From positions 2,666,001-2,730,000 of the forward strand of contig NZ_JAOYOD010000001.1 of NCBI RefSeq assembly GCF_025833875.1: a DNA stretch of 64,000 bases, written 5' to 3'. Shown here piece by piece: positions 19,715 to 28,114 of the stretch. A model generated the notes under the pieces. It was not told where the DNA came from. It was given only the letters and a program-made list of their open reading frames with translations, and made no database searches. The translations under genes were made by a program, and so were the position numbers. Source of the DNA: Reichenbachiella ulvae. GTDB lineage: Bacteria > Bacteroidota > Bacteroidia > Cytophagales > Cyclobacteriaceae. Every line of letters begins with the position of its first letter. Position 1 is the stretch's first letter.

Positions 19715-20491
19715 ATGAAGTACTTTGTTATCCTAATTCTGATCGCAAAGACTGTCACTCACCTGAGCGCACAATCTGACCAATCCCTGTTCAACAACCA
19801 CTCTGGGCACCATGACTGGGCCTACTCTGGCCAATACGGACCCGATCACTGGGCCGAACTGGATCCCGAATACCGTGATTGCAATGGTGATTTACAGTCT
19901 CCTATAGACTTGGTTCATGCGGTTTGCCAAGCCAAAAAAGTAGACATTCAGTTTCACTACCACCCCTTCTTCGTAGACCTCATCAACAACGGTCATACCC
20001 TCATCGAAAAGGTAGTGGAACCAAAAGCGCTGGAGCTAGATGGTGAAACCTACACCCTGCTCCAGTTTCATTTTCACACCCCGTCGGAGCATCATGTGGA
20101 TCATAAGAAATATCCCATGGAGATTCACTTTGTGCACCAAAACCAGGCTGGAGACTATGCTGTCATAGCGGTATTAGTTGAATACGGTATTAGAGCCAAC
20201 CCTTTTCTGGCTCACTTTATGAAATCGCTCCCCACACATGTACACGAAGAAAGACGCTCGCACGAAAAAGCCGATCCCATGGAGGCATTGCCGCGCAACA
20301 ATCACAAGTTCTTTTACTACAAAGGCTCGCTGACTACCCCTCCCTGCTCTCAAAATGTAAGCTGGGTGGTGATGGAAAAACCTGTTCAGGCCACTGAGAT
20401 TCAGATCGCTCAAATACATAACATCCTCTATGATGACAATCGTCCCATACAAGACTCACATAATCGGGTGGTATATCTGGCGGATTATTAG
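19715..20491 (+). CDS. Alpha-class carbonic anhydrase, secreted
   Basis: 258 residues with a signal peptide (about 1-20, ending LSAQ). The alpha-carbonic anhydrase fold is clear: HWAELDPEYRDCNGDLQSPIDL near the N-terminus, the zinc ligands His119 and His121 in LLQFHFHTPSEH and the third ligand His138 in EIHFVH, and the late signature YKGSLTTPPCSQNVSW. Cys56 and the Cys in TPPCS probably form the family's disulfide. It hydrates CO2 to bicarbonate in the periplasm. Its 3' end overlaps by 4 bp the end of the convergent phosphodiesterase gene, so transcription from the two sides must collide. Confidence 0.95.
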   Translation: MKYFVILILIAKTVTHLSAQSDQSLFNNHSGHHDWAYSGQYGPDHWAELDPEYRDCNGDLQSPIDLVHAVCQAKKVDIQFHYHPFFVDLINNGHTLIEKVVEPKALELDGETYTLLQFHFHTPSEHHVDHKKYPMEIHFVHQNQAGDYAVIAVLVEYGIRANPFLAHFMKSLPTHVHEERRSHEKADPMEALPRNNHKFFYYKGSLTTPPCSQNVSWVVMEKPVQATEIQIAQIHNILYDDNRPIQDSHNRVVYLADY

Positions 20492-20994
20492 GCCTTTTGG
20501 GCCCTAGGTCCTAATTTGACTACCTCCAGATCGCTGATCTTGGCCTTTTCGATGGTAAAACGCAATAGGGTTCGCTCCTTGTGAAATCCATGTCTGCCTG
20601 CAGCACCCGGATTCATAAAGAGCGTGCCTTTGTGTTTGGGGTCGTGCATCACGGTCAGGATGTGAGAATGACCACAGATGAATAGATCGGGCCTCAGCTT
20701 CTGAATCAAGGGGCGCACTCTCGGATTGTAGCGTGGCGCTTTACCTCCGATATGCGTCATCCAGACCTTCACTCCTTCACAGTCGAAACGTTGATCCTCA
20801 GGAAACAACTGACGCACATCCTGGCCATCAATATTTCCATAAACGCCAAGGATGGGTTTGAAAGCTCCCAACTCCTCGATCAATGCGGCCGTACCTACAT
20901 CGCCTGCATGCCAGATCTGATCCACCTCAGCGAAGTAGTCAAAGACTTTAGGATCCAAAAAACCATGCGTATCAGAGATCAGTCCTATGCGCAT
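20488..20994 (-). CDS. YfcE/MJ0936-type metallophosphoesterase
   Basis: 168 residues, the usual length for this family. The metal-binding motifs are all present: SDTHG with Asp8 and His10, HAGDVG, YGNID, the His in MTHIGGK, and CGHSH. These bind two divalent metals and hydrolyse phosphodiesters or phosphomonoesters; the physiological substrate is not known. The start codon shares one base with the stop of the upstream NKCC-like transporter gene (TGATG), implying translational coupling. It is the last gene of a three-gene operon beginning at 25963. Confidence 0.92.
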   Translation of the reverse strand: MRIGLISDTHGFLDPKVFDYFAEVDQIWHAGDVGTAALIEELGAFKPILGVYGNIDGQDVRQLFPEDQRFDCEGVKVWMTHIGGKAPRYNPRVRPLIQKLRPDLFICGHSHILTVMHDPKHKGTLFMNPGAAGRHGFHKERTLLRFTIEKAKISDLEVVKLGPRAQKA

Positions 20995-23216
20995 CAGGAT
21001 ATCACTTTGGTGTGAGTAGAATTGACAAACAGGATATCACCTACTTCGTCAAACCCTTCAAACAACTCCTCTCCACGCTGCTTCACAGCCTCTGATCTAA
21101 ACCCAATAATCGTCAAATCGGCATCTTTTGAATATTCGTTGATCAGCTGCTTGTTGCTACGCTCTTCTTCTCTTTCGATGATGTTGACGTTGTTGGCAGA
21201 GATGGGCAGACGACCAGATTTGATCAAATCCAACAGTTCTTTCTTCTCTTCCTGGACTTCAGATTTTGGCACGATGGCAGAGATCTTGATCTCAGCCTTC
21301 TTCCACTGCGGGTGCCCCAAAATCACGTAACCTAGCAAGATCATCAAATTAGAATTCAAAAAATCCGATGGGGTAATCCAGATATGGATTTCTCGTTTCA
21401 CCTCTAGTCCCCGATCGCTACTCGCCAATATACAGGTATCAAATCCCGAAGTTCTGACCATGGAATAGTTGTCCATGATCTCTTCCAGATTGCCTGGTTT
21501 GGCTTTAGAATATTCGAATAGGATCATGTTGTTATCCTTGCCCGAAACACTCGGCAACTGCAGCGTCTGAGCAATAGCAGTGGTATATGATGGCGACACC
21601 AGGGTATCCACATACACATTGCTATTGGAAATGTCTGCAACACGAATCAGTCTCTCCAGCTCGCTGCGTGACTGCTCGTAAGTTTCTTTGGAAAAATAGC
21701 CTTTGATGAAGTGCAAATAAGTACCGAAACCATAGCGATGCGAAATCCATCGCATGAGCTCGAAGGCCGCAGGACGCTCAAAGGCATCACCCGAAATACA
21801 AATCACCGAAGGTCTCCAGTTTTGATCATCCTTCTCCGCCTTTTGGATAAAGACCTGAATCTGTCGGATCAGCTGAAAGATCACTCCCTGAAAGATATTG
21901 GCCATCCCTGCATTGTCCTTGTTGTAGCGAGACAGACCGAAGTAGATCAGCACCATGATCAGTAAAGAGAAAAAGGCATAAGCCGGATCCATCTTGAAGA
22001 CCAAAAACAAACACATGATCGCGCCTAGCAGCGAGATGAACCACTTAGACCTGAAAGCAGGACGATACGAAGGATCCGCCGCAAAATGCTGAAAGAAAGA
22101 GATTGTACAAATCGCCCCATAGGTCACCATGAAAAACATGGAGATCACCTTTGCTACCGAGTCAATATCTCCTAGCGAAACAAAAAACAAGGCAATACCA
22201 ATGGTCACCAAAGTGGCATTGATCGGTTCATTGCTACTCTTTTTCCCTTTGGACAGAAACATGTTCAATTTCAAAGAAGGGAATATTTTGTCTCCAGCCA
22301 GCGCCTGCAAGGTACGTGGTGCTACCATGATCGATCCCAAAGCAGATGAAATCGTGGCTGCTGCCAAACCTATCGGGATGATGGGTCCCCATAGCGCAAT
22401 ATCAGACATGATCAACGGATTGCTGACCAAATCCTCTGGACTGGCATTGGTGGCCAACTTGTAGGCGATAAAAACATAGATCACCATGCCAATCAAGGTC
22501 GCAGACACCGTCCCCATAGGGATAGATTTTTTGGGATCTTTTAGGTCTCCTGACAATCCCACCCCTGCTGTCATGCCCGTAAAAGCCGGGAAAATAATCG
22601 CAAACACTAGAAAGAAATCATCATTAGAAGGCACATGAGCCAGCATATCGAACTCCTGCAAATTGGCCTGATAATCGGTGCTGCCCATAAAAAACATGAC
22701 CAGTGAGACGAACAAAGTGAACACCACCACATAGAGTGCTTTCATCCCCAGGTCAGCCCCCTTAGTCAACATGAGTATGCTTAATAATATCATAGCGGGG
22801 ACACTTATCATCCTCTTGTCCGAAATGTAAATCCCATGGCTGTCTGCCAACCAGGCAATCACCGGATCAAAAGCCTCGGCAAAGGCGATGACATAGAATG
22901 CCACGCTGATGGCCTGAGACAAATACAAGGCCACACCAATCGCCGCTCCTATGTTGATACCAAAGGATCGGGACATGATGTAATACTCTCCTCCTCCTTC
23001 TACCTTTTGGTTGGTGGCGATCTCGGCGATGGACATGGAGGTGGGTATCGTGACCAGATGGCCAATGAATACAATGGCCAATGTTCCCAAGAATCCTACA
23101 CTGCCTACAGCATAGCCGAATCGCAAAAACATCACTGCACCCAGAATAGTAGATATAGCGGTAAAGAATACCGGAAGGGTCCCAAAATTAGCTTTGGGTT
23201 TTAATAATTCGCTCAT
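20994..23216 (-). CDS. NKCC-like cation-chloride cotransporter (APC superfamily)
   Basis: 740 residues. Residues about 14-430 hold around twelve membrane helices in the APC/LeuT arrangement, opening with FFTAISTILGAVMFLRFGYAVG and including FPAFTGMTAGVGLSGDLKDPKKSIPMGT and SALGSIMVAPRTLQALA, which resemble eukaryotic Na-K-Cl cotransporters more than amino acid permeases. A cytoplasmic C-terminal domain of about 300 residues follows. The likely role is ion-coupled K+/Cl- transport, though amino acid transport cannot be excluded. It overlaps the upstream gene by 4 bp (ATGA) and the downstream phosphodiesterase by one base, so all three are probably made together. Confidence 0.85.
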   Translation of the reverse strand: MSELLKPKANFGTLPVFFTAISTILGAVMFLRFGYAVGSVGFLGTLAIVFIGHLVTIPTSMSIAEIATNQKVEGGGEYYIMSRSFGINIGAAIGVALYLSQAISVAFYVIAFAEAFDPVIAWLADSHGIYISDKRMISVPAMILLSILMLTKGADLGMKALYVVVFTLFVSLVMFFMGSTDYQANLQEFDMLAHVPSNDDFFLVFAIIFPAFTGMTAGVGLSGDLKDPKKSIPMGTVSATLIGMVIYVFIAYKLATNASPEDLVSNPLIMSDIALWGPIIPIGLAAATISSALGSIMVAPRTLQALAGDKIFPSLKLNMFLSKGKKSSNEPINATLVTIGIALFFVSLGDIDSVAKVISMFFMVTYGAICTISFFQHFAADPSYRPAFRSKWFISLLGAIMCLFLVFKMDPAYAFFSLLIMVLIYFGLSRYNKDNAGMANIFQGVIFQLIRQIQVFIQKAEKDDQNWRPSVICISGDAFERPAAFELMRWISHRYGFGTYLHFIKGYFSKETYEQSRSELERLIRVADISNSNVYVDTLVSPSYTTAIAQTLQLPSVSGKDNNMILFEYSKAKPGNLEEIMDNYSMVRTSGFDTCILASSDRGLEVKREIHIWITPSDFLNSNLMILLGYVILGHPQWKKAEIKISAIVPKSEVQEEKKELLDLIKSGRLPISANNVNIIEREEERSNKQLINEYSKDADLTIIGFRSEAVKQRGEELFEGFDEVGDILFVNSTHTKVIS

Positions 23217-25963
23217 CTTTTCAGTTTCAGTCGTTTGAATGATCGGCCTGAGCTTACGAATAGCTCAAACTCCTCTTTGGCCTCATGATACAGCATAGCC
23301 ATTTGCTGGTTGGTCGGGATCGCTTCCTTGTTGAGCCTGGTACCGTCCATGCGGTACAGATTGGCACTGGAGTTTTGCTGATCCACCACTATGATGATCT
23401 TATTGTCCTCACTAAAGCTATAGAATTGATAAGTCAATTGCTGACTTTCAGAGTCTATTATGAACATTGGCTCCAAATCCTCGTCAAAGAATTCCACTTT
23501 GTCTTCTTTGTTCCTTACCACGACAAAGTTTTCACCGTCGTTAGAGCTTACCAATTCGAAATTCTCGTTGGGACTTCCTTTTAGCAGTTGCTTTTTGCGT
23601 GTGATCTCTCCGAGTAGATTGAAAACTACCAACTCGCCATTGCTGGTCATGGCTGCCAGCTCGGTGGTCTGTGGAGTCGCACCACGCTCAATGTGCAGCG
23701 GACTGGTAATGGACGCCTTCAGATCGATAGGAAATCCTTTCCTAGGCTCGGCATTTCTCTGTAGCCCATAGGCAATCCCATCCTCCTGCAAGAAGATCAT
23801 ATAGTCGTTGGTCTTCACCCTGAGGTGCTGACCACCCATGGCAGGCTCATTTTTCAACTTCAAAGGATTCCATCCTTTCAGCTCCTTGCCTGCCTTGTTG
23901 GTCATGTAGTAGAATCCCTTTTCTGCCGCTACCATGATGCGGTAATTCTTAGAGTTGTCATAGTCGATCAGACTCAAGAACTTCACCTTTTCGCTGGTCT
24001 TCACCTTTTGGGGATAGCCTGGGATGTAGGTACCGGTTCGGTCGATGATGTGCACCTGATGATCCGTAGCAAAGAGGTACTGCAACTTCCCATTTTTGTA
24101 ATAATCCACCTGATAGATCGGGCTCGCAATTTGACCCTTCAGCGGAATCTTGAGTACGACCTCATTGGTAGACGAAATCAAACTCAACTGATGCGAAGAG
24201 TCCTGAACCATCATTTCCAGGGTTCGGTCGTTGTGGTTCTTGACAGCAAAAGGCTTGGAAGACAGCACATGTTCAAAATTGACTTCCCCCTGACTCGCCA
24301 GTTTTTGTGGCTTCTGAGCCTCCATGAGTTTACCCGGATGGCTTATATGCAGATTGGTATAGAACTTATTGTCTACTGCGGTGAACTGCAAAACGCCATA
24401 TTCGAGCTGTTTCATCACCGATTTGTGCTCCTCGATGTATTGGCTCCAGTGGCTATTGAGGGTCTGACCAATCAGACTCCACAGTCCTGCGGATTTGATG
24501 TAGACACTCAGGTTGGCATCATCGTTGGTCGACTCCAGAAAGTTGAAAGTCTTGATGGACTTGCGCCAGGTATCTTCCGTGTCTATGTCGTCGATCAGCA
24601 CCTCCAGTGCATGCTGGGTATTGCCGATGAAAACAAAATCTCGATTCACAAAATAGTAGCTGGTCTCGAATCCATCGAACACATCGCCAAAGATTCTCCC
24701 GGGCAGTTCGTCCAGTAGGATTTCGCCTATCCGTCTATTGGCATAGGTCTCGTGATAGAATGTCGTATCAGGATTGGAATCACGGGCCAGCTCTTCCATG
24801 TAGTTTTCGGCTCTGATCACATCCTTGTGCCGGATGCAAAAGATCTTCTCACGATCCAGGTTTCTCTTCGACTCCAATACAAACAAGCCAATCTCCCCTC
24901 CCACGAAATCGTAGAATTTGTCGACATCAAAGCGATATCGGTTTTCGATCTCCCCTAAACGGGTCAACTGCGATGGTTGATGCTCGCGCCAGTATTCTTT
25001 CAGGCCTGCGTGCCACTTGCGCACATCATCGAAAGAAGCATGAATCACCAGACCTGAATGATCCGGAATCACATTTTTCATCTCAAAACCCGCACTCTTC
25101 ACTCCTATGAAAGAGGACAGGTAATTGACCTTGGCCGTATCGATGTAGGAAAAGCCGTTGAAGCTAATGTCATCGTTGCCTATGTTCAGATCCATGTGAA
25201 TCAAGTCAGTAATCAGCTCCAGGTTGCTCCCCTTGACATCTACCGGATCCACAAAGTGGTGAATGAACTTCTGTAGCTCGGGCATATTGACATAGAGTCG
25301 TCCCTCGCCCACGGGAGTTTGCTGACTGGTCGACTCTATCGCCAGGTTTTTGGTATAGGGATTTTGCTTGCCCTTCTCCAGGCTTCTAATGGCATCATCC
25401 ACCAGAAAGGGAGTAAAGCTAAAAATGAGATAGTTGCGATAAAAGATGTAGGCGATGCGTGTCCCGGCCTTGTTGAACTCCGTGATCGTGTAGCCCTCGT
25501 ATACTCTTTGGGTCTCCGAAAAGCCCTCCACGTCCTTGAGATATTTGACCACCTGAGCCAGAAAGTCGTGCTTTTTCAGTGCTGACACCTCCAGAATGTA
25601 GAGGTTGGCCAGGGCTTCTTTGGAGCCCTGATGGACGGAGATCAAAAGGTCATTTGCCTCGATGGTGCGGTTGACACTGAAACCCCCACCGACCAGCGAG
25701 TCCAGCGAATCGAGACTCTCTCCGATTTGCTTCAGCTCAGGTAGGGATTTGAGGTTTTTGAGGATCTTTCTTTCCTCATCTCCAGACAGCAATTGGGCCC
25801 ACTGGGTAGGCTGAAAGACCATGATCGAGCTCTGCGGAACAAAAGACCATCGGTTGATGCTGGAGTATTTCCAGTGAAAATAGAAATAGATGCCCCCACC
25901 TACCAACACTAACAATACAGGAATTAAAATCAGGCTTCTTTTCACACTAGTAGTTTTCTTCAA
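23213..25963 (-). CDS. Membrane-anchored protein with propeller-like C-terminus, unknown function
   Basis: 916 residues. One N-terminal membrane helix (about 10-28, LILIPVLLVLVGGGIYFYF) anchors a large periplasmic part. The first about 550 residues form a mixed alpha/beta region with no motif I recognise, reminiscent of DUF3352-type envelope proteins. Residues about 600-905 carry blade-like repeats (DRTGTYIPGYPQK, NKAGKELKGWNP, NLLGEITRKK, RMDGTRLNKE) suggesting a beta propeller. The stop overlaps the ATG of the NKCC-like transporter by 4 bp, so the two gene products probably act in the same envelope process. The upstream region contains the 21-bp array. No enzyme residues are evident. Confidence 0.7.
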   Translation of the reverse strand: MKKTTSVKRSLILIPVLLVLVGGGIYFYFHWKYSSINRWSFVPQSSIMVFQPTQWAQLLSGDEERKILKNLKSLPELKQIGESLDSLDSLVGGGFSVNRTIEANDLLISVHQGSKEALANLYILEVSALKKHDFLAQVVKYLKDVEGFSETQRVYEGYTITEFNKAGTRIAYIFYRNYLIFSFTPFLVDDAIRSLEKGKQNPYTKNLAIESTSQQTPVGEGRLYVNMPELQKFIHHFVDPVDVKGSNLELITDLIHMDLNIGNDDISFNGFSYIDTAKVNYLSSFIGVKSAGFEMKNVIPDHSGLVIHASFDDVRKWHAGLKEYWREHQPSQLTRLGEIENRYRFDVDKFYDFVGGEIGLFVLESKRNLDREKIFCIRHKDVIRAENYMEELARDSNPDTTFYHETYANRRIGEILLDELPGRIFGDVFDGFETSYYFVNRDFVFIGNTQHALEVLIDDIDTEDTWRKSIKTFNFLESTNDDANLSVYIKSAGLWSLIGQTLNSHWSQYIEEHKSVMKQLEYGVLQFTAVDNKFYTNLHISHPGKLMEAQKPQKLASQGEVNFEHVLSSKPFAVKNHNDRTLEMMVQDSSHQLSLISSTNEVVLKIPLKGQIASPIYQVDYYKNGKLQYLFATDHQVHIIDRTGTYIPGYPQKVKTSEKVKFLSLIDYDNSKNYRIMVAAEKGFYYMTNKAGKELKGWNPLKLKNEPAMGGQHLRVKTNDYMIFLQEDGIAYGLQRNAEPRKGFPIDLKASITSPLHIERGATPQTTELAAMTSNGELVVFNLLGEITRKKQLLKGSPNENFELVSSNDGENFVVVRNKEDKVEFFDEDLEPMFIIDSESQQLTYQFYSFSEDNKIIIVVDQQNSSANLYRMDGTRLNKEAIPTNQQMAMLYHEAKEEFELFVSSGRSFKRLKLKR

Positions 25964-26072
25964 TCCAAATAGACAGACCGATGCAAATTATTCAGAGGGG
26001 AATACTTATCCAATTTTTGTGAACTATGATTCCGCAGCTTATCCAACTTTCTTCCCAGCCATCCCAATCATC

Positions 26073-26282
26073 CGATTCCCCACCTAAAACACGACCCGAC
26101 CCACCTCCGAAACGAATCATGTCAGTTCGGAGCTAACTGCACTCACCTCAAAGATGACTGCAGTCGGTAAAAAGACGAGTCGAGTCACCAAAAACATGAG
26201 TCGAGTCACTTCAAAGGTGAGACTAGTCAGTTCTGAGGCGACTGCAGTCAGCAAAAAGGTGACTCTTTTCATCTTTGAAGTG
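26073..26282. repeat. Degenerate 21-bp tandem array (array 1)
   Basis: Ten consecutive units of exactly 21 bp with no indels (an eleventh at 26052 is weaker). Typical units start ACTGC or AGTCG, carry AGTC at positions 6-9, an A-rich core at positions 13-17 and end in RYG. Individual units differ widely. The period equals two helical turns, so the A-tracts are phased. On the minus strand one frame stays open for 51 codons and reads as a seven-residue repeat; I do not regard it as a gene. Confidence 0.75.
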
Positions 26283-26285
26283 GCA

Positions 26286-26347
26286 GGGGGTACTTATATA
26301 AGTGGGTAGGGGGCATAGGTATGTGGGGGTACCCACTTCGGAGGTGG
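26286..26347 (+). other. G-rich segment beside array 1
   Basis: Four G-tracts (26286-26290, 26304-26306, 26309-26313, 26325-26329) lie within 44 bp, followed by an inverted repeat TACCCAC...GGTGGGGTA. It could form a quadruplex or a hairpin on the plus strand, although two of the loops are long. Its composition is unlike the surrounding A+T-rich DNA. Confidence 0.45.
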
Positions 26348-26357
26348 GGTATCCGAT

Positions 26358-26520
26358 CCCTCCCGCAGGTTCTCCTAACCTGTGGGACCAGTGAAACCTA
26401 GGACTTTGTCCGTATCACTTGTACTTCGCACTAGCCAAGTTGCCACCATTCACCGGCACAGCTCCATCTACGGCGGACAGGCCTCCGTCCCATAGTGATT
26501 ACAGGTTCGGAGAACCTGCA
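26358..26520. repeat. REP-like element R1 (BIME-type pair)
   Basis: The left part carries the hairpin CAGGTTCTCCTAACCTG (26366-26382) and GGACTTTGTCC (26401-26411). The right part carries the inverted counterpart CAGGTTCGGAGAACCTG (26502-26518). Left and right halves are oppositely oriented relatives, as in bacterial interspersed mosaic elements. It is the first of three copies around the RAYT gene. Confidence 0.8.
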
Positions 26521-26568
26521 ATTGTTAATTATATTGCATTTAAAAAATGGATAATTGTAAGATTTAAG

Positions 26569-27105
26569 ATGATAACCAACTTTCTGAATAAGTTCTTTTT
26601 TGGAGATCTATATGAAATCTCGATTCCTATTTCAAACAGTATGATCGAAGAATTAATATCAAAAAGAAACTCTCTAATTGATATGGAATTTTCAAACGAA
26701 GAAATTGAGAACCTTCCCTTCAGAAAAGATTTAAGTATTTGGAGGAATAAAAATTTATTCGATAAGGGTTCAAGCTTTATTCTACGAAACATTAAAGACT
26801 CCTATACATCTTATAGGTACCATAGACCTCCTTTTTTCAACGGTAGGGTGACAAATAACAACCGTCTGGAAGGCAAAATAAAAGTATCCATCATTTTCTA
26901 TCTAAGATTTATTTTCCACTCATTGTTTTCCGTAATCTTTGGAGTTTCACTCTTTATTTTGAATCAAAATTCTATGGACACAAAAATAATTGCATTACTT
27001 ATTTTAAGTGGATTGGTATTATTTATGACATTATATAGTTCAATAGATGTATATAAGGAAGCTAGCGAATTGTCGCGCAGAATCCTTCAACTCTCTGGCG
27101 AATAA
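26569..27105 (+). CDS. Orphan two-helix membrane protein in the REP island, unknown function
   Basis: 178 residues from the ATG at 26569. The frame is open further upstream, but that part reads through the R1 repeat and is unlikely to be translated. The N-terminal about 105 residues are polar and helical (LYEISIPISNSMIEELISKRNSL). Two hydrophobic helices follow near residues 108-131 (IIFYLRFIFHSLFSVIFGVSLFIL) and 139-157 (IIALLILSGLVLFMTLYSS), then a short charged tail. I recognise no family. The gene is more A+T-rich than its neighbours and sits between two REP-like elements, both signs of horizontally acquired or passenger DNA. Confidence 0.65.
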   Translation: MITNFLNKFFFGDLYEISIPISNSMIEELISKRNSLIDMEFSNEEIENLPFRKDLSIWRNKNLFDKGSSFILRNIKDSYTSYRYHRPPFFNGRVTNNNRLEGKIKVSIIFYLRFIFHSLFSVIFGVSLFILNQNSMDTKIIALLILSGLVLFMTLYSSIDVYKEASELSRRILQLSGE

Positions 27106-27157
27106 ATTGGAATATTCCACCTGAAGCAGGCAACCCTATGGAACCAATAACACCTCC

Positions 27158-27301
27158 CTCTCCCGCAGGTTCTCCGAACCTGTGGAACCAATGACACCAA
27201 GGACTCTGTCCGCTTTCTTTCCTCTGACATCCTATCGAGCTACCACTATTTACGGGCACAGCCCTCCGTCCCATAGTCATTACAGGTTCGGAGAACCTGC
27301 A
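27158..27301. repeat. REP-like element R2 (BIME-type pair)
   Basis: Same plan as R1: the hairpin CAGGTTCTCCGAACCTG at 27166-27182, GGACTCTGTCC at 27201-27211, and the reverse-complement hairpin CAGGTTCGGAGAACCTG at 27283-27299. A degraded fragment (CTATGGAACCAATAACACC) lies just upstream near 27136. It ends 46 bp before the RAYT start. Confidence 0.85.
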
Positions 27302-27347
27302 ATAGTTCCTAAGGTTATTATTAACTTTAGATAATTGCCAATCGACT

Positions 27348-27896
27348 ATGAGTACCAACTATCGAATCACTGACCAAAGCAGACCTCACTTCTTAACCCT
27401 CACATTGGTAGAATGGGTTGACCTTTTCACTAGAGAGAAATACAAAGAAATCATAATGGATAGCCTTCGTTTTTGCATTGAAGAAAAGGGATTGGTTTTG
27501 TATGCCTATGTGATCATGAGCAATCATGTTCATCTGATCGTTCGATCTAAAAATGAAGAACTTTCAAGTACCATCCGTGATTTGAAAAGATATACATCCA
27601 AAATGATTTTTGAACAATTGAGTAAGGACTCAAATGAAAGCAGGAAAAATTGGCTTCTCTGGATATTCAAATCTCAAGGAGCAAAAAGCAATAGCAATCG
27701 AAATTTCAAAGTTTGGCAACATGAGAACCATCCAGTTATTCTAGATAGCAATTCAATACAAGATCAAAAACTAAATTACATACACTTAAACCCAGTCCGG
27801 GCTGGTATCTGTAGATCGCCAGAAGACTACGTTTATTCCAGCGCGGATGCCTATGCTGGTGGAACACCCACAATACCGATAGAATTCATTCAATAA
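27348..27896 (+). CDS. REP-associated tyrosine transposase (RAYT, Y1 family)
   Basis: 182 residues. The HUH metal-binding motif is intact (His60 and His62 in MSNHVHLIV) and the likely nucleophile Tyr144 lies in LNYIHLNPVRAG, the family signature. RAYTs are single-copy relatives of IS200/IS605 transposases that cut and move REP hairpins. Here REP-like hairpins lie on both sides (R1 and R2 upstream, R3 seven bases downstream), which strongly supports cognate enzyme and substrate. The reading frame is complete, with no frameshift, so the protein may be active. The product should act on single-stranded DNA with no accessory gene. Confidence 0.92.
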   Translation: MSTNYRITDQSRPHFLTLTLVEWVDLFTREKYKEIIMDSLRFCIEEKGLVLYAYVIMSNHVHLIVRSKNEELSSTIRDLKRYTSKMIFEQLSKDSNESRKNWLLWIFKSQGAKSNSNRNFKVWQHENHPVILDSNSIQDQKLNYIHLNPVRAGICRSPEDYVYSSADAYAGGTPTIPIEFIQ

Positions 27897-27902
27897 TAAC
27901 TC

Positions 27903-27975
27903 CTCCCGCAGGTTCTCCCTGTCCTCCGGAAGGCGGGCGAACCTGTGGAACCAATGATTCCACGGACTCTGTCCG
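27903..27975. repeat. REP-like element R3, left half only, with a nested 20-bp insert
   Basis: It matches the left half of R1 and R2 (CCCGCAGGTT..., CCTGTGGAACCAATGA, GGACTCTGTCC), but the hairpin loop is interrupted by a 20-bp GC-rich insert at 27919-27938. No right half is visible before the MuiA-like gene. Confidence 0.8.
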
Positions 27976-28114
27976 CTTTCTTTCCACTGACAACCAACCC
28001 ACCTAATACCACTTCTGCTCTTCGGGATTGCAAATATGGAACAGCCTAGCAACTAAAAAATTTCAAATCATTTATGGAATCATTGAGGTTCATGCATCTC
28101 AAATAGAAAAGATC

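Noticed and set aside
26117..26272. 51-codon minus-strand frame with seven-residue repeats
   Set aside because: Same reasoning for array 1: the repeat produces the frame, and there is no promoter or homologue I recognise.
26419..26568. N-terminal extension of the orphan membrane gene
   Set aside because: The extra 50 codons start at TTG and translate the R1 repeat; the ATG at 26569 gives a sensible protein.
28028..28114. N-terminal extension of the MuiA-like gene
   Set aside because: It would place 29 polar residues before a perfect signal peptide that starts at 28115.
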